DNA of 64,000 nucleotides from Betaproteobacteria bacterium Ga0077526 (lineage in GTDB: Bacteria; Pseudomonadota; Gammaproteobacteria; Burkholderiales; Ga0077523), in assembly GCA_001464765.1 (NCBI GenBank), contig LNDV01000021.1, positions 16,941-80,940 of the forward strand, in the 5' to 3' direction. A program made the translations under genes and the position numbers. Position 1 is the first letter of the stretch. Each line of letters starts with the position of its first letter. The notes beneath the pieces are model-generated. The model made no database searches, was not told where the DNA came from, and was given only the letters and a program-made list of their open reading frames with translations. Below are positions 62,108 to 64,000 of this stretch, in pieces.

Positions 62108-63873
62108 CCCCCCCGCCGCCTGCGCGCGGTCTGCGTTCGCTGACCGTGCTGTGGCGATTCGTGCAGCCGTACCGCGGCCGGCTCGTGATCGCGGCGCTCG
62201 CGCTCATCGTGGCGGCCGGCTGCTTCCTGGTGATCGGCCAGGGGTTGAAGAAGGTCGTCGATGCGGGCTTCGCCACCGGTGACCCGCAGGCGCTCGACAC
62301 CGGGCTCGTCGCGCTGTTCGGCGTCATCGTGCTGATGGCGGGCGCGGTGTACGTGCGCTTCTACAGCGTGTCGTGGCTGGGCGAGCGCGTCGTGTCCGAT
62401 CTTCGGCGCGAGGTGTTCGGCAAGCTCCTCTCCCAGTCGCCGGCGTTTTTCGAGGACGCCCGCACCGGTGAGCTGATCTCGCGTCTCACCACCGACACCA
62501 CGCTGCTCGAACAGGTCGTGGGCACCAGTGTCTCCATGGCCGTGCGCAATGCGCTGCTGGGCATCGGTTCGCTGGCGATGCTCGCGCTTACGAGCGGAAA
62601 ACTGACCGCGCTGGTGCTGCTCGTGGTGCCGCTCGTGGTCGGGCCGATCATCGTGTTCGGCCGGCGCGTGCGGAAGCTGTCACGCCAGAGCCAGGACCGC
62701 GTCGCGGATCTCGGCGCTTACGTCGATGAAACCCTGCACGAGATCCGCACCGTGCAGGCCTACACCCACGAGTCGGAAGATGCGCGCGCGTTCGGCGTCC
62801 GGATCGAGGATGCGTTCGGCACCGCGAAGTCACGGATCCGCGTTCGCGCGACCCTGGTGTCCGCCGTCATCCTGCTCGTGTTCAGCGCCGTGGGGATCAT
62901 CCTGTGGATCGGTGGCCACGACGTGATGGCGGGGCGGCTGTCCGCGGGGGATCTGTCCGCGTTCGTGTTCTACGCGGCGATGGTGGCGAGCGCCGTGGGC
63001 GCCATCAGCGAAGTGATCGGCGATCTGCAGCGCGGGGCCGGTGCGGCCGAAAGAATCCTGGAGATTCTCGAGGCTCCGGTCCTCGTGGGGACGCCTGCGA
63101 CACCGTCGGCGCTGCCGCCGGTCGTCCGGGGCGAAGTCGTGTTCGATGACGTGAGCTTCAGCTACCCGTCACGGCCCGAACCGAAGGCGCTCGACGGGTT
63201 CTCGCTGCGCATCGCCCCGGGCGAGCGTGTGGCGCTGGTGGGCCCTTCCGGGGCGGGCAAGTCCACGGTGTTCCAGCTGCTGCTGCGCTTCTACGACCCG
63301 ACGGGCGGCAGCATCCGCATCGACGGTGCGGACCTGTCGCAGGTGCCGCTCGAAGGTCTGCGTCGCTGTCTGGCGCTCGTGCCGCAGGACGCTGCGATCT
63401 TCGCGACGAGCGTGCGCGAGAACGTCCGGTACGGTCGACCGGATGCGAGCGATGCCGATGTCGAGGCGGCCTGCGAAGCGGCCTTCGCGATGGAGTTCAT
63501 CCGGCGGCTGCCGCAGGGGTTCGACACGTATCTCGGCGAGCGCGGCATCCGGCTCTCGGGCGGACAGCGGCAGCGTCTGTCGATTGCGCGTGCCATCCTG
63601 GCCGATCGTCCCGTGCTGCTCCTGGACGAGGCCACGTCCGCGCTCGATGCCGAGTCGGAGCAGATGGTGCAGAAGGCACTCGAACGATTGATGACCAACC
63701 GGACCGTGCTCGTGATCGCGCACCGTCTGGCGACCGTGCGACACGCGGACCGGATCGCCGTGGTCGATGGCGGCAAGCTGGTCGGGCTCGGATCGCATGA
63801 CGAGTTGCTGGAGAGCAATGCGCTGTATGCGCGGCTCGCGGCGTTGCAGTTCGGGTCGGCGGGGAAGGTGTGA
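62104..63873 (+). CDS. MsbA-like ABC exporter (fused permease-ATPase)
   Basis: 589 residues. Six membrane helices in the first ~310 residues, with FFEDARTGELISRLTTDTTL and QDRVADLGAYVDETLHEIRT as intracellular loops. The ATPase has Walker A GPSGAGKST, signature LSGGQRQRLSIARAIL, Walker B VLLLDEATSALD and VIAHRLATV. It exports a lipid, drug or peptide; MsbA and BmrA-like proteins are nearest. The ATG overlaps the regulator stop. Confidence 0.92.
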   Translation: MTPPPPARGLRSLTVLWRFVQPYRGRLVIAALALIVAAGCFLVIGQGLKKVVDAGFATGDPQALDTGLVALFGVIVLMAGAVYVRFYSVSWLGERVVSDLRREVFGKLLSQSPAFFEDARTGELISRLTTDTTLLEQVVGTSVSMAVRNALLGIGSLAMLALTSGKLTALVLLVVPLVVGPIIVFGRRVRKLSRQSQDRVADLGAYVDETLHEIRTVQAYTHESEDARAFGVRIEDAFGTAKSRIRVRATLVSAVILLVFSAVGIILWIGGHDVMAGRLSAGDLSAFVFYAAMVASAVGAISEVIGDLQRGAGAAERILEILEAPVLVGTPATPSALPPVVRGEVVFDDVSFSYPSRPEPKALDGFSLRIAPGERVALVGPSGAGKSTVFQLLLRFYDPTGGSIRIDGADLSQVPLEGLRRCLALVPQDAAIFATSVRENVRYGRPDASDADVEAACEAAFAMEFIRRLPQGFDTYLGERGIRLSGGQRQRLSIARAILADRPVLLLDEATSALDAESEQMVQKALERLMTNRTVLVIAHRLATVRHADRIAVVDGGKLVGLGSHDELLESNALYARLAALQFGSAGKV

Positions 63874-64000
63874 TCTGACGTCGGTCCCCGGAGTCGGGCC
63901 GGTCGGCCCTCGTCCGTATATGGACTCCTCCCGGTTTGCAAGCAGAACGTTTGATGGTTTTTTGATCGACTGCGACCGTATATCCGGCCTCTGAGGTGGG
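63874..64000. other. Right edge of the window
   Basis: 127 bases after the exporter stop. Composition drops toward A/T (GATGGTTTTTTGATCGACTG) at the end, suggesting a promoter or terminator, but nothing certain can be called before the cut. Confidence 0.35.

Overview
The window looks like the chromosome of a high-GC betaproteobacterium. Signs of this are strong G/C third-position bias, a type IV pilus minor-pilin operon ending in pilY1, paaG/paaF-type crotonases, a potABCD-type transporter next to an SDR gene, and a CoxLMS-type hydroxylase cluster. The species cannot be named from the sequence alone.

Layout. 0-13.1 kb: the end of lspA, ispH, then a leftward pilus operon pilE-fimT-pilV-pilW-pilX-pilY1-pilY1 with two full-length pilY1 genes in tandem. 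13.3-26.6 kb: ordinary chromosome with a Fur-family regulator, two crotonases, tRNA-Thr(CGU), MscS, DUF1015, a PNPOx-like flavoprotein, RhlE helicase, an SDR-pot transporter operon and a Liv-type binding protein. 26.8-32.4 kb: acyl-CoA dehydrogenase, a secreted SHOCT-like protein, a sugar-dehydrogenase-like propeller and a diheme cytochrome c.

32.7-43.7 kb is the standout region: a lower-GC, one-directional array of short genes separated by attC recombination sites, in other words an integron cassette array. The head is preserved as an attI-like site (GATGTTATGG...CCCTAAA...GTTAGCC, close to class 1 attI1) and a LexA-box-like operator where an integrase promoter would be, but no intI gene is present. 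The first cassette encodes an exported, GTPase-dead, domain-2-less EF-Tu homologue. Other cassettes encode two near-identical RidA-like proteins, several membrane proteins or lipoproteins, a decapitated GNAT acetyltransferase and unknown proteins. An IS1182-family element, three ~157-bp MITE-like elements with related ends and one IS relic all begin directly after the GTT of the attC R' box or its GTC variant, which points to attC-targeted insertion that would break the cassette boundaries.

43.9-48.4 kb: a looser accessory stretch of hypothetical proteins, YggL, a DHFR/RibD-like reductase and an FkbM methyltransferase. 48.8-64 kb: a catabolic neighbourhood with an amidohydrolase and molybdenum hydroxylase operon (CoxL-CoxM-CoxS). 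This is followed on the other strand by an AllG/DUF1116 protein and a complete Liv-type transporter (SBP-H-M-G-F), then a divergent HisD paralogue-OxyR-type regulator-ABC exporter operon. Together they suggest uptake, hydroxylation and ring or amide hydrolysis of an N-containing organic compound. The substrate is not determined.
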